Origin: Trebonia sp963771985
Lineage (GTDB): Bacteria; Actinomycetota; Actinomycetes; Streptosporangiales; Streptosporangiaceae
Length of the DNA stretch: 64,000 nt
NCBI GenBank assembly: GCA_963771985.1
Contig: CAVYVO010000022.1
Coordinates: forward strand, 372,001-436,000
Reading direction: 5' to 3'
Position numbers and translations under genes: made by a program. Of the stretch, positions 42,782 through 51,068 are shown one piece after another. Each line of letters begins with the position of its first letter. Position 1 is the first letter of the stretch. The notes under the pieces are model-generated. The model searched no databases. It was not told where the DNA came from and saw only the letters and a program-made list of their open reading frames with translations.

Positions 42782-45325
42782 CTAGTCGCCGGCCGCCATG
42801 GGCAGTGAGACGGTCATGGTCAGCCCGCCGCCCGGTGTGTCCTCAGCGGTCAGCGTGCCGTTCATGGCCTCGGTCAGCCCGCGGGACAGCGCCAGCCCGA
42901 GTCCTACGCCGGTGGTGTTGTCGGTGTCGCCGAGCCGCTGGAATGGCACGAACATCCGCTCCTTGTCCTCTTCGGGTATGCCCGGCCCGCGGTCGACCAC
43001 ACGGAGTTCGACGCGGTCGCCGAGCGCGCTGGCGCTGATCAGCGGCGGCTTGCCCGCGGGAGAGTAGCGTAGTGCGTTCTCGGTGAGGTTGACCACGACC
43101 CGTTCTAGGATCGCCGGGTCAGCGTACACGGCGGGCAGCGACTCGGGGATCTCCGCGGTGATGTCGCGGCCGAGCGGGTCGAGGTTGTCGAGCGCCCGGG
43201 CGACGATCTCGTCCAGGCCCGACGGGCGCGGGAACAGCGACAGGGCGCCTGCCTGCAGCCTGCTCATGTCCAGCAGGTTCTCTACCAGATGAGTCAGCCG
43301 GTCCAGGGACTCGTCGGCGGTCGCGAGCAGTTCTTCTGTGTCAGCGTCGTCCCAGCGCACGTCCGGTGACCGCAGCGAGGTGACGGCCGCCTTGGCCGAG
43401 GCGAGCGGGGTACGCAGGTCGTGGCTGACCGCGGCGAGCAGCGCGGTGCGCATCTTGTCGGCGGCCGCGATCGGCTTGGCCGCTTCGGCCTCGGCGGCAA
43501 GCCGCTGCTGGTCGAGCGCGACCTTGGCGTAGGCGGCGAAAGCTCCGAGCACGCGCCGGTCGCCCACGGGGAGCGGCCGGCCGGCGAGGGCGAGCGAGAG
43601 CGTGTCGGTGATCGGCACGTCCACGTCGGCGTCGTCGGGACGCAGCACCGGGTCCTCGCCGGACGAGGCCACCACGGCCCAGTCCGCGGCCGGCCCGCGC
43701 CCCTGGCACTCGATTAGGCTGGCCGACCGCATCCCGAACGCTTCCCTGGCCTGGTCGAGCAGCGCGTCGAGCGCGCCCTGTCCGCGCAAGATGCTGCCCG
43801 CCGTGGTCACCAGGGTCTCGGATTCCGCGTTGGCCCGCGCCGCCTGCTTGGTACGGCGCGCGGCGATGTCCACCACCCAGCTGACGACCAGCCCCACGGC
43901 GACGAATACGCCGAGTGCCAGCGCGTTGTTCGCCTCGGCGATCGTCCACTGGTGGATAGGCGGCGTGAAGTAGTAGTTCAGCAGCAGCGACGCGACGATG
44001 GCCTCGAGGAGCGCGGGCACGAAGCCGCCGGTCAGCGCCACGGCGATGACCGCGACGAGGAAGGCGAGCACGTCGCTGGTGAGGTTGAGGCTGGACCGCA
44101 TGTTGGCCAGGATCACCGTCATGAGCGGCGCGAGGGCGACGGCGAGCGCGTACCCGGCGATCTGGCGGCGCGGCGTGATCCCGCCCCGGTACCGGGGGAG
44201 GATGCCCCACCGGCTGCCGACATGGGAGTGGGTGACGATATGCACGTCGATCGCGCCGGAGTCGCGGATGGTGCGCGTCCCGATGCCCGGCCCGGTGAGC
44301 ATGGCGAGCAGCCACGGGCGCCGGCTGGCGCCGAGCACGAGCTGGGTGGCGTTCTCCGCCTGGGCAAACGTGAGCAGCGCCTCGGAGATGTTGTCGCCGA
44401 CGACCTGGTGATAGGTGCCGCCGAGGGACTCGACGAGCTGACGCTGCCGGGCGAGGTTGGCCGGGTTCGCGCCGGTGAGCCCGTCCGACTTGGTGACGTG
44501 CACCGCCAGCAGGTCGCCGCCGGACGCCCGGGCCGCGATCCTGGCGGCGCGCCTGATCAGCGTGTCGCCCTCCGGGCCGCCGGTGAGCGCCACGACGACC
44601 CGCTCCCTGGCCTCCCAGGTGCTCTTGATGTCATGCTCGGCGCGGTACCTTTGCAGCCCCTCGTCGACCTTGTCGGCCAGCCAGAGCAGCGCCAGCTCGC
44701 GCAGCGCGGTGAGGTTCCCGGTCCTGAAGTAGTTGGTGAGCGCCGCGTCGATCTTCTCCGCCGGGTAGATGTTGCCGTGCGCCATCCGGCGGCGCAGCGC
44801 CTCGGCCGTCATGTCGACGAGCTCCACCTGGTCGGCGGCGCGCACGACCGCGTCGGGCACGGTCTCCCGCTGCGGCACCCCGGTGATCTGCTCCACCACG
44901 TCGTTGAGCGACTCCAGGTGCTGGATGTTGACCGCGGAGATCACGTCGATGCCAGCGTCGAGCAGCTCCTCGATATCCTGCCAGCGCTTTTCGTTGCGCG
45001 AGCCCGGCACGTTGGTGTGCGCGAGCTCGTCGACCAGGGCGATCTGCGGCTTGCGTGCCAGCACCGCGTCGACGTCCATCTCCTCGAAGATGGCGCCGCG
45101 GTAGGGCAGCCGCTTGCGCGGAACGATCTCGAGCCCGTCCAGCAGGGCCGAAGTCTGCGGGCGGCCATGACTCTCGGCGAACGCGACGACCACGTCCGCG
45201 CCCCGCTCGCTGCGGCGGTGCCCTTCGCCCAGCATGGCGTACGTCTTACCAACCCCGGCGGCGGCGCCGAGGTAAATCCGCAACTGCCCGCGGGGCGTAG
45301 TGCGGCCTTCAGGTTGTGCGGACAT
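42782..45325 (-). CDS. kdpD: KdpD sensor histidine kinase
   Basis: An 847-residue potassium/turgor sensor. Domains in order: KdpD N-terminal P-loop domain (YLGAAAGVGKTYAMLGEGHR), a USP-like domain (~250-370), a DUF4118 four-span membrane region (LAPLMTVILANMRSSLNLTS), a GAF-like domain, HisKA (LLAAVSHDLRTPLASAKA, His phosphosite) and HATPase (NALRYSPAG, DRGPGIPEED, VGLGLAL). It is complete. The upstream 532-bp gap separates it from the kinase gene and holds several hairpins. Confidence 0.95.
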   Translation of the reverse strand: MSAQPEGRTTPRGQLRIYLGAAAGVGKTYAMLGEGHRRSERGADVVVAFAESHGRPQTSALLDGLEIVPRKRLPYRGAIFEEMDVDAVLARKPQIALVDELAHTNVPGSRNEKRWQDIEELLDAGIDVISAVNIQHLESLNDVVEQITGVPQRETVPDAVVRAADQVELVDMTAEALRRRMAHGNIYPAEKIDAALTNYFRTGNLTALRELALLWLADKVDEGLQRYRAEHDIKSTWEARERVVVALTGGPEGDTLIRRAARIAARASGGDLLAVHVTKSDGLTGANPANLARQRQLVESLGGTYHQVVGDNISEALLTFAQAENATQLVLGASRRPWLLAMLTGPGIGTRTIRDSGAIDVHIVTHSHVGSRWGILPRYRGGITPRRQIAGYALAVALAPLMTVILANMRSSLNLTSDVLAFLVAVIAVALTGGFVPALLEAIVASLLLNYYFTPPIHQWTIAEANNALALGVFVAVGLVVSWVVDIAARRTKQAARANAESETLVTTAGSILRGQGALDALLDQAREAFGMRSASLIECQGRGPAADWAVVASSGEDPVLRPDDADVDVPITDTLSLALAGRPLPVGDRRVLGAFAAYAKVALDQQRLAAEAEAAKPIAAADKMRTALLAAVSHDLRTPLASAKAAVTSLRSPDVRWDDADTEELLATADESLDRLTHLVENLLDMSRLQAGALSLFPRPSGLDEIVARALDNLDPLGRDITAEIPESLPAVYADPAILERVVVNLTENALRYSPAGKPPLISASALGDRVELRVVDRGPGIPEEDKERMFVPFQRLGDTDNTTGVGLGLALSRGLTEAMNGTLTAEDTPGGGLTMTVSLPMAAGD

Positions 45326-45656
45326 ACCTCAATAGTGCGGCAAACCCAATGGTCGCTAGCACTCCCCTAACATCACCCATGCACCGGTACGCACCACTTT
45401 GCCAGATTAGCCCGCTCGCCCGGCCGGGCTTGGCCGGCGCCGCCGTGGCCCACGGCCCAGGACGGCGCGCCGCAACTAGCTATTAGCCACCTCGCGGCAC
45501 GCCAGGACCAGGAGCCACTGGTTAATCACCGACGACACCCGCGGAGCCTGTAGACGCCCAGGATCCTGCGCCGACCGGGCCGGGCACGACGAGGGCTGAG
45601 GGGTATCAAATTGTGAAATTTCCGGATTTAACATGTAAATAGTCTCAGCCGTACCG

Positions 45657-45729
45657 TCATGATCGCGAAGAGTTTTATCCTGCCGAAGACCTTTTGTCCT
45701 ATGACGCGTAAAAGCCTTCGTGATCATGA
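45657..45729. repeat. 73-nt imperfect inverted repeat upstream of kdpD
   Basis: TCATGATCGCGAAG (45657-45670) is inversely matched by CTTCGTGATCATGA (45716-45729) with one mismatch. After two unpaired positions, TTTTA/TAAAA adds five pairs. The 31-nt loop is CTGCCGAAGACC-rich. It could be a folded leader element or a short mobile remnant. Confidence 0.6.
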
Positions 45730-45743
45730 AATCTCACGGGACA

Positions 45744-45851
45744 GATACCCTGGCAGGGTATCCATACTGGGATGCGATCCTGTCTCTTCGGCTCGCCGGC
45801 CGTGCCGGCCGCTCCATGATCGTGAGCGATCATCCGCCCTGGCGGCGAGCC
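45744..45851 (-). terminator. Cluster of hairpins after the kinase gene
   Basis: GATACCCTG-G-CAGGGTATC (45744-45762). CGGCTCGCC (45789-45797) pairs with GGCGAGCCG (45843-45851) and encloses ATGATCG-TGAG-CGATCAT (45816-45833). The outer stem lies 7 bp beyond the kinase stop, consistent with a terminator separating kinase and kdpD transcripts. Confidence 0.6.
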
Positions 45852-45857
45852 GGCGGC

Positions 45858-47432
45858 CTAGCGGCGGTTGGCGAAGTACTCGGTGGACTGGCGACGCCAC
45901 AGGAATATCACCGTGACCAGGCCTATCAGCCATATCAGCAGGTGGATGGACTTGATCGCGGGGATGCCCGGCCTGGCAACCGTGAGGAAGAACCCGAGGG
46001 TGTCGACGCCGAACAAGACCGTGCCGACCGTCCGCGCCCACCCATGGCCCCGCTTGCATGCCGCCGCTAGCCACAGCCACAGACCGATGCTGATCAGCGA
46101 CCCGATGACCACCCCGGCGTCGCCGGCGGCGGCGAGGTTGTTGGCGTTCGTCGGGTCCGCGAACGGATGATGCCTGAGGTAGTCGGTCTTGACCTGGCTG
46201 ATGGCCGCGATGTCGATGAGCATGGCCAGCAGGCTCGCGGCCGCTCCGGCGTACATCAGCGAGACCGCCGCCAGCACCGCCGAGGGCCGCCACTGCCGCT
46301 GCGGCGCCGGCGTGTAGCGGGACATCGCGTCCCCCGTCGAGGGCTGCGGCCACGGGGTCGCGGAGGCGGGCGGCATCCCGAACGTCGCTGCCCCGGTGGC
46401 CCCGTACGCCGGTGCGCCGGTGGCGCCGTACGTCGGCGGCGCGGCCGCGCGGCGCGCGGCCATGCTCGCGGTCGCCATCGCGTGGTAGCCGTCCTGCACC
46501 ATGCTGGCCGGCGCGGCTGACCCCGTACCGCCCGGCGGCGGGGAGACCTGCGTCGGGTACGCCTGGGCGGCCCGGATGATCTCGGCCAGCGGGGGCGGCC
46601 AGAACGACGTCAGCGTCGCGGAAACCGCGGGCCCGGCCTGCGCGATCATGGCGCCGAGCGCGGCGAGCCCCGGGCGCTGCGCCGGGTTCTTCGCCATGCA
46701 GGCGGCGATCACGTCCCGCAGCGGTCCCGGGACGCGGGTCAGGTCCGGCTGGCCGGTCACCACCCGGTACAGCACCGACGCCGCGCTGCCGCCGCCGAAC
46801 GGCGCGTTGCCCGTCGCCGCGTAGGCTAGCACGCAACCGAGGGAGAACACATCGCTCGGCGGCCCGGCCTGCGCGCCTTCGGCCTGTTCCGGTGACATGT
46901 AGCCGGGGGTGCCGACCACCATCCCGGCGGCGGTCACCGACGTTCCCTCGAACGCGCGCGAGATGCCGAAGTCGATCACGTGCGGCCCGTCCGCGGCGAG
47001 CAGGACGTTGGCCGGCTTGAGGTCGCGGTGCACCACGCCGCTGCCGTGTACCGCGCGCAGCGCCTCGGCCAGCCCGGCGGCGAGCCGCCAGACGGCCGCT
47101 TCGGGCAGCGGACCGTGCCGCGCGACCACGTCGGCCAGCGACGGACCGGGCACGTAGGCGGTCGCGAACCACGGCGGGTCGTCGGCCAGCCCCGCGGCGA
47201 CGACGGGAGCGGTGTACATGCCGCTGACCGCGCGCGCGGCCGCCACCTCGCGGCCGAACCGCTGCCGGAACTCCGCGTCGCGCGCTAGCTCCGGGTGTAC
47301 GACCTTGATGGCCACCGCCCGCCCGGCAGGCGAGAAGCCCAGGTAGACCTGGCCCATGCCGCCGGCGCCCAGCCGGGCACGCAGCTGGAACTCCCCCACC
47401 GCACGAGGGTCGTTCGCGGAAAGCGGTTCCAT
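45858..47432 (-). CDS. Ser/Thr protein kinase with C-terminal four-span membrane domain
   Basis: A 524-residue PknB-type kinase: glycine loop GAGGMGQVYLGF, Lys in VAIKVV, HRDLKPANVLL, DFGISRAF, GTPGYMSPEQ. Residues ~285-370 form a Pro/Ala/Thr-rich linker with YGATGAPAYGATGA repeats. The tail (~375-524) has four membrane spans, LMYAGAAASLLAMLIDI to FLWRRQSTEYFANRR. The tail is clearly homologous to the separate protein at 62534-63022. No PASTA or known sensor domain is present. It stands in the Kdp locus, 69 bp after an OmpR-type regulator, which suggests osmotic or potassium signalling (inference). Confidence 0.9.
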   Translation of the reverse strand: MEPLSANDPRAVGEFQLRARLGAGGMGQVYLGFSPAGRAVAIKVVHPELARDAEFRQRFGREVAAARAVSGMYTAPVVAAGLADDPPWFATAYVPGPSLADVVARHGPLPEAAVWRLAAGLAEALRAVHGSGVVHRDLKPANVLLAADGPHVIDFGISRAFEGTSVTAAGMVVGTPGYMSPEQAEGAQAGPPSDVFSLGCVLAYAATGNAPFGGGSAASVLYRVVTGQPDLTRVPGPLRDVIAACMAKNPAQRPGLAALGAMIAQAGPAVSATLTSFWPPPLAEIIRAAQAYPTQVSPPPGGTGSAAPASMVQDGYHAMATASMAARRAAAPPTYGATGAPAYGATGAATFGMPPASATPWPQPSTGDAMSRYTPAPQRQWRPSAVLAAVSLMYAGAAASLLAMLIDIAAISQVKTDYLRHHPFADPTNANNLAAAGDAGVVIGSLISIGLWLWLAAACKRGHGWARTVGTVLFGVDTLGFFLTVARPGIPAIKSIHLLIWLIGLVTVIFLWRRQSTEYFANRR

Positions 47433-47501
47433 CCCTGCTCCAAGACGCGCGGCGACACCGCACGCAGATTACCCGTATTTCGCCTCGGCCGTGCGCGAAA
47501 G

Positions 47502-48272
47502 CTATGGCTGGTACCGGTAGCCCATGCCTGGTTCGGTGAGCAGGTGCCGCGGGCGGGACGGGTCGTCCTCCAGCTTGCGCCGCAGCCGGGCCATGTGGAA
47601 GCGGAGATAGTTGGTCCTGCTCTGGAAGCCGGGCCCCCACACGCCGGCCAGCAGCTGGGCCGAGCTGACGAGCTGCTCCGGGCGTTGCAGCAGGATGCTC
47701 AGGATCCGCCACTCGGTCGGAGTAAGGCGCGGGACTTCGGAGTCAGCCGGGTCCGTTCGGACATCTGATCGACGGAGGGTGTGGGCGGACAGATCGATCG
47801 TCCAGCGACCTATCGCGGCGACCGCGCGCGTTCCGGCGCTCGTCACCTCGTCGCGCCGCAGCGCGGCGCGGAGCCTGGCCAGCAGCTCACCCATCGCGAA
47901 CGGCTTGGTCACGTAGTCGTCGGCGCCCGCGTCGAGCGCGCCGATCTTGTCGCCGGGGCTGGTGCGGCCGGACAGCACGATGATGGGCGCCCGCGACCAG
48001 CCGCGGAACGCGACGATCACCTCCGTGCCGTCCACGTCGGGCAGCCCGAGGTCGAGGATCATCGCGTCCGGCGGGCTGGCCGCCGCGACCGCCAGGGCCT
48101 CCCGGCCGGTGGTCGCCGTCAGCACCTCGTACTGCCGGGCGCGCAGGTTGATCCGCAGCGCCCGCAGCAGCTGCGGCTGGTCCTCCACGACGAGGACCCG
48201 CGGGACCGGGCGTCCGGTCGGCCGGGAGAACTCCGGCTGACCGGACGCCGTGGCTGACACGGGTAACCTCAT
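47502..48272 (-). CDS. OmpR-family (KdpE-like) response regulator coupled to kdpC
   Basis: A 256-residue intact regulator. The receiver domain has RVLVVEDQPQLLRALRINLR, ILDLGLPDVDGTEVI and DAGADDYVTKPFAMGEL. The winged helix has RLTPTEWRILSILLQRPEQL and LLTEPGMGYRYQP. It closely resembles the kdpD-linked regulator. ATG 48272 overlaps the kdpC TGA (ATGA), so it is co-translated with the pump. An internal start nearer VPRVLVVEDQ cannot be excluded. No partner kinase follows directly; a Ser/Thr kinase does. Confidence 0.9.
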   Translation of the reverse strand: MRLPVSATASGQPEFSRPTGRPVPRVLVVEDQPQLLRALRINLRARQYEVLTATTGREALAVAAASPPDAMILDLGLPDVDGTEVIVAFRGWSRAPIIVLSGRTSPGDKIGALDAGADDYVTKPFAMGELLARLRAALRRDEVTSAGTRAVAAIGRWTIDLSAHTLRRSDVRTDPADSEVPRLTPTEWRILSILLQRPEQLVSSAQLLAGVWGPGFQSRTNYLRFHMARLRRKLEDDPSRPRHLLTEPGMGYRYQP

Positions 48273-48925
48273 GCTCCGGCCGTGGCGTACTTGGCCTGGC
48301 CGGGCAGCTCGTCGAGGGCGATGTTCAGCGTGAGCACGTTCACTCGAGGCTCGCCGAGGAAGCCGATGTTCCGGCCCTGGGTGTACTTGCTGACCAGGGC
48401 CTGGACCGTCGACACCGGCAGGTGCCGCGCGGCGGCGACCCGGTCGACCTGGATGTCCGCGTTCGCGGGCGAGATGTCCGGGTCGAGGCCGGAACCCGAG
48501 GACGTGACCGCGTCCGGCGGGATCTGCGAGACCTTCACGTGGTCGAACGCCGCGATCTGCTGCTGCAGTTGCTTGACCGTCTGGAGCAGGGTCGAGTTGT
48601 TCGGGCCGAGGTTGGCGGCGCCGGAGTAGCCGGCGTCGCAGCCGTAGTCGTTCTTCACCGACGAGCTGGACGCGGCCGACGGCCGTGGCTGGAAGTACTG
48701 CGGCAGCGGGTTGCCCTTGGCGTCCACGAACTCTTGGCACAAGAGCGAAGACCCGACGACCTTGCCGTTGTACGACACCAGCGACCCGTCGGCCTGGTTC
48801 TTGAAGGCCAGCTGCGCGATGCCCACCATGACCACGGGATAGACGATCCCGCAGACCACGGTGAACACGAGCAGCGCGCGCAGCGCCGCGATGTGCTGCC
48901 TTACGAGCGTGGGAAGGCGGTTCAT
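48269..48925 (-). CDS. kdpC: Potassium-transporting ATPase subunit C
   Basis: A 218-residue accessory subunit: one N-terminal span (LRALLVFTVVCGIVYPVVMV), then the periplasmic domain with GSSLLCQEF, NLGPNNSTLL, SGSGLDPDISPANADIQ and GEPRVNVLTLNIALDEL. It stabilises the KdpA-KdpB pump. It follows kdpB after 7 bp. Confidence 0.96.
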   Translation of the reverse strand: MNRLPTLVRQHIAALRALLVFTVVCGIVYPVVMVGIAQLAFKNQADGSLVSYNGKVVGSSLLCQEFVDAKGNPLPQYFQPRPSAASSSSVKNDYGCDAGYSGAANLGPNNSTLLQTVKQLQQQIAAFDHVKVSQIPPDAVTSSGSGLDPDISPANADIQVDRVAAARHLPVSTVQALVSKYTQGRNIGFLGEPRVNVLTLNIALDELPGQAKYATAGA

Positions 48926-48932
48926 TGTGAGA

Positions 48933-51068
48933 TCACCTGAATCCGGGGATGTTCATGATGATGAGGTCGATCCCCTTGATGAAAATGAACGGGATGATCA
49001 GGCCGCCGACGCCGTAGATCCACAGGTTCCTGCGGAGCATGGCGCTCGCGGACGACGGCTTGTACCGGACGCCGCGCAGCGCCAGCGGGATCAGCGCGAC
49101 GATGACGAGCGCGTTGAAGATGATCGCCGAGGCGATCGCCGAATAGGGGCTGTGCAGGTGCATGATGTTGAGCTTCTCCAGCCCCGGGAACACGCCGGCG
49201 AACATCGCGGGGATGATCGCGAAGTACTTCGCGACGTCGTTGGCGATGGAGAAGGTCGTCAGGGCCCCGCGGGTGATCAGCAGCTGCTTGCCGATCTCCA
49301 CGATCTCGATGAGCTTCGTGGGGTTGGAGTCCAGGTCGACCATGTTCCCGGCCTCTTTGGCGGCCGAGGTCCCGGTGTTCATGGCCACGCCGACGTCGGC
49401 TTGCGCGAGGGCGGGCGCGTCGTTGGTGCCGTCGCCGGTCATCGCGACGAGCTTGCCGCCCTCCTGCTCCTTCTTGATCAGCGCCATCTTGTCTTCCGGC
49501 GTCGCCTCCGCGAGGAAGTCGTCGACGCCGGACTCTTCGGCGATGGCCCGCGCGGTCCGCGGGTTGTCGCCGGTGATCATGACGGTGCGGATGCCCATCG
49601 CCCGCATCTCCGCGAACCGCTCGGAGATGCCCTCCTTGACGATGTCCTTCAGGTAGACCACGCCGAGCGCCTTCGCCGTGCCGTTGGCCTTCTCGGCCAC
49701 GACCAGCGGAGTGCCGCCAGCCCCGGAGATCGAGTCGACCATCTGGCCGAGCTCCTCCGGCGGAACCCCGCCGTTGTCGCGGATCCACTGCCGCACCGAG
49801 CTCGCGGCGCCCTTGCGGACCTCGCGCCCGTCGGCGAGGTTCACGCCGCTCATCCGGGTCTGCGCGGTGAACGGCACGAACTCGGCGCCGGGCAGTTCGC
49901 CCGCGCCCCGCTCGCGGATGTTGAACTGGTTCTTGGCGAGCACGACGATCGAGCGGCCTTCCGGCGTCTCGTCCGCCAGCGACGACAGCTGGGCCGCGTC
50001 GGCGAGGTGGGCGACCTCGACGCTGCCGACCGGCAGGAACTCGGTGGCCTGCCGGTCCCCGATGGTGATCGTGCCGGTCTTGTCCAGCAGCAGGGTGTTC
50101 ACGTCGCCGGCCGCCTCGACGGCGCGGCCGGACATCGCGAGCACGTTGCGCTGCACCAGCCGGTCCATGCCGGCGATGCCGATCGCCGACAGCAGCGCCC
50201 CGATCGTGGTCGGGATCAGCGCCACGATCAGCGCGACCAGGATGATCAGGTCCTGCGGCGCCCCGGAGTAGTAGGCCATCGGCTGCAGCGTCACGACCGC
50301 CATCACGAAGATCAGCGTCAGCGAGGCGAGCAGCACGTTCAGCGCGACCTCGTTCGGCGTCTTCTGCCGGGCGGCGCCTTCGACCAGGCCGATCATCCGG
50401 TCGATGAACGTCTCGCCCGGCTTGGAGGTGATCTTCACGACGATCCGGTCCGAGAGGACCTTGGTGCCGCCGGTGACCGCGGACCGGTCGCCGCCGGACT
50501 CGCGGATGACCGGGGCGGACTCGCCGGTGATGGCGCTCTCATCCACCGAGGCGACGCCCTCGACGACGTCGCCGTCGCCGGGAATGATCTGCCCGGCTTG
50601 GACGACAACGAAGTCACCGACCGCCAGCTGCGTGCCGGGTACCTCCTCCTCGCGGAGGTCCGTCGCGCCGGGCTGCCACGAGATCAGCCGCCGCGCCACC
50701 GTCTCCTGCTTGGTGCGCCGCAGCGTCTCCGCCTGCGCCTTGCCACGGCCCTCGGCGACGGCCTCGGCCACATTGGCGAACAGCACCGTCAGCCACAGCC
50801 AGACGGTGATCGTCCAGCCGAATACCGAGGTGTGGATGATCGCCGAGTACGTGGTCAGCACCGAGCCGACCTCGACGACGAACATGACCGGGTTATGGAT
50901 CATCCACCGCGGGTCGAGCTTCTTGAACGCGTCCGGGAGGGACTTCCACAGCATCTTCGGGTCGAGCAGGCCGCCGCTGACCCGGCGTGTCGGCGCCCCG
51001 GCGCGGCGCGCCGGCGTGCCGCCGTCGGGCGTGACCGGTGACGTGGTCTGGATCGGGTTGGTGGACAT
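48933..51068 (-). CDS. kdpB: Potassium-transporting P-type ATPase, ATP-binding subunit B
   Basis: A 711-residue P-type ATPase: phosphorylation motif LLLDKTGTITIG, actuator TGESAPVIRESGG, nucleotide-domain KGAASSVRQWI, hinge MTGDGTNDAPALAQADVG. The N-terminal ~30 residues are Thr/Pro/Arg-rich and specific to this protein. kdpB start and kdpA stop overlap by one base. High-affinity K+ uptake under low potassium. Confidence 0.97.
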   Translation of the reverse strand: MSTNPIQTTSPVTPDGGTPARRAGAPTRRVSGGLLDPKMLWKSLPDAFKKLDPRWMIHNPVMFVVEVGSVLTTYSAIIHTSVFGWTITVWLWLTVLFANVAEAVAEGRGKAQAETLRRTKQETVARRLISWQPGATDLREEEVPGTQLAVGDFVVVQAGQIIPGDGDVVEGVASVDESAITGESAPVIRESGGDRSAVTGGTKVLSDRIVVKITSKPGETFIDRMIGLVEGAARQKTPNEVALNVLLASLTLIFVMAVVTLQPMAYYSGAPQDLIILVALIVALIPTTIGALLSAIGIAGMDRLVQRNVLAMSGRAVEAAGDVNTLLLDKTGTITIGDRQATEFLPVGSVEVAHLADAAQLSSLADETPEGRSIVVLAKNQFNIRERGAGELPGAEFVPFTAQTRMSGVNLADGREVRKGAASSVRQWIRDNGGVPPEELGQMVDSISGAGGTPLVVAEKANGTAKALGVVYLKDIVKEGISERFAEMRAMGIRTVMITGDNPRTARAIAEESGVDDFLAEATPEDKMALIKKEQEGGKLVAMTGDGTNDAPALAQADVGVAMNTGTSAAKEAGNMVDLDSNPTKLIEIVEIGKQLLITRGALTTFSIANDVAKYFAIIPAMFAGVFPGLEKLNIMHLHSPYSAIASAIIFNALVIVALIPLALRGVRYKPSSASAMLRRNLWIYGVGGLIIPFIFIKGIDLIIMNIPGFR

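Larger units (their letters stand above)
45326..45857. other. 532-bp gap between kinase stop and kdpD start
   Basis: No convincing gene. The stretch is less G+C-rich than its neighbours. It holds a 73-nt inverted repeat (45657-45729), a perfect 19-nt palindrome (45744-45762) and nested hairpins close to the kinase stop. An 83-codon minus-strand reading frame (45476-45727) lacks a ribosome site or family features. The kdpD promoter should lie here. Confidence 0.6.

Noticed and set aside
45476..45727. 83-codon minus-strand frame in the kdpD upstream gap
   Set aside because: No ribosome site, no recognisable motif, and its start falls inside an inverted repeat arm.
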